Assembly: GCA_013112635.1 (NCBI GenBank)
Contig: JABFGF010000001.1
Location: 1-64,000 of the forward strand
Length of the DNA stretch: 64,000 bases
Direction of reading: 5' to 3'
From: Calditrichota bacterium
GTDB taxonomy: Bacteria > Calditrichota > Calditrichia > Calditrichales > J004
The notes below the pieces were generated by a model. The model worked only from the letters and a program-made list of their open reading frames with translations. It did not search any database and was not told the DNA's origin. Below are positions 63,736 through 64,000 of this stretch, piece after piece (within the stretch, counting starts at the first letter, position 1; the number at the start of each line of letters is the position of its first letter). The translations under genes were made by a program, and so were the position numbers.

Positions 63736-64000
63736 ATGTTTTTTTCAAAGATAAGACAATTGTTCACATTGCTGATTTTAGTTCCAATTATTACAAATGC
63801 TCAAAGCCTTCGTGAAAAGGTAAATAAAGGAAATGAGCATTACAGCCAATCTGAATATGAGCTTGCAATTAATAAATATAAAGATGCGTTATTGGATGAT
63901 CCTTTAAATGAAAGGATTTTATTTAATGAAGCAGATGCCTTGTATAAAATGGAAAAATATGACGAAGCTTTGGAAGGTTTTCAGAAAATTCTTGGAAGTA
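63736..64000 (+). CDS. TPR protein, BatC-like (partial, cut by the window end)
   Basis: The visible 88 residues start with a signal peptide (MFFSKIRQLFTLLILVPIITNAQ) and TPR-like helices (NKGNEHYSQSEYELAINKYKDALLDDPLNERILFNEADALYKMEKYDEALEGFQKIL). BatC proteins have TPRs and follow BatB, so this is the likely identity. The rest is beyond the window. Confidence 0.8.
   Translation, partial: MFFSKIRQLFTLLILVPIITNAQSLREKVNKGNEHYSQSEYELAINKYKDALLDDPLNERILFNEADALYKMEKYDEALEGFQKILGS

Overview
The window reads as one AT-rich chromosomal segment of a Gram-negative bacterium, most likely from the FCB group (Calditrichota / Marinimicrobia / Ignavibacteria-like). That placement is inference. It rests on the Bat/MoxR operon, the TamB plus Omp85 pair, the order rpmF-plsX-fabH-fabD-fabG-acpP-fabF-rnc, many lipoproteins, and frequent starts without strong ribosome binding sites. 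No rRNA or tRNA gene was recognised.

Region 1 (about 79-16468) is a sedentary chromosomal integron. The integrase gene intI (15506-16468, + strand) carries the IntI-specific patch. It lies next to an attI/promoter region (15171-15505) and reads away from about 20 cassettes. Every recognisable cassette gene is on the - strand, reading away from attI, and each cassette ends in an attC site of about 97 bp (three are 103-133 bp). The cargo includes many exported or membrane proteins, a trypsin-like protease, a HEPN-domain protein and a PD-(D/E)XK-like protein. There are also six cassettes without a convincing ORF, falling into two repeated sequence families. The outstanding feature is a cassette encoding an IS91-family (HUH, Y2) transposase. 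It is present twice as identical 1638-bp units bounded exactly by cassette junctions, one copy in first position at attI and one eight positions deeper. The transposase and intI promoter regions share a near-identical palindrome, TGTAC-N4-GTACA, which suggests a common (LexA-like?) regulator.

Region 2 (16469-20843) has a repeat-rich gap, a glycogen debranching enzyme (glgX, - strand), carbamate kinase and a heptamer repeat tract. Region 3 (20844-30569) is core metabolism: sucCD, ndk, a DUF177 protein, rpmF, and the fatty-acid synthesis cluster plsX-fabH-fabD-fabG-acpP-fabF followed by rnc.

Region 4 (30584-45721) is a Wzx/Wzy-type exopolysaccharide locus. It holds a UDP-GlcNAc 2-epimerase, a Wza-like exporter, a Wzz-like protein, a polymerase/ligase, a flippase, a sulfotransferase (opposite strand), three GT4 glycosyltransferases, an MBOAT acyltransferase with an SGNH partner, and a heparinase II/III-type lyase. 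The expected product is an acylated and possibly sulfated polysaccharide.

Region 5 (45894-53090) is envelope biogenesis: an M48 protease, a TamB-like giant protein and an Omp85 protein. Region 6 (53267-64000) is an expanded Bat operon: TPR lipoproteins, two BatD-like proteins, MoxR, a DUF58 protein, a SurA-like protein, BatA, BatB and a TPR protein cut by the window end. It is interrupted by a four-helix-bundle gene enclosed in inverted repeats.
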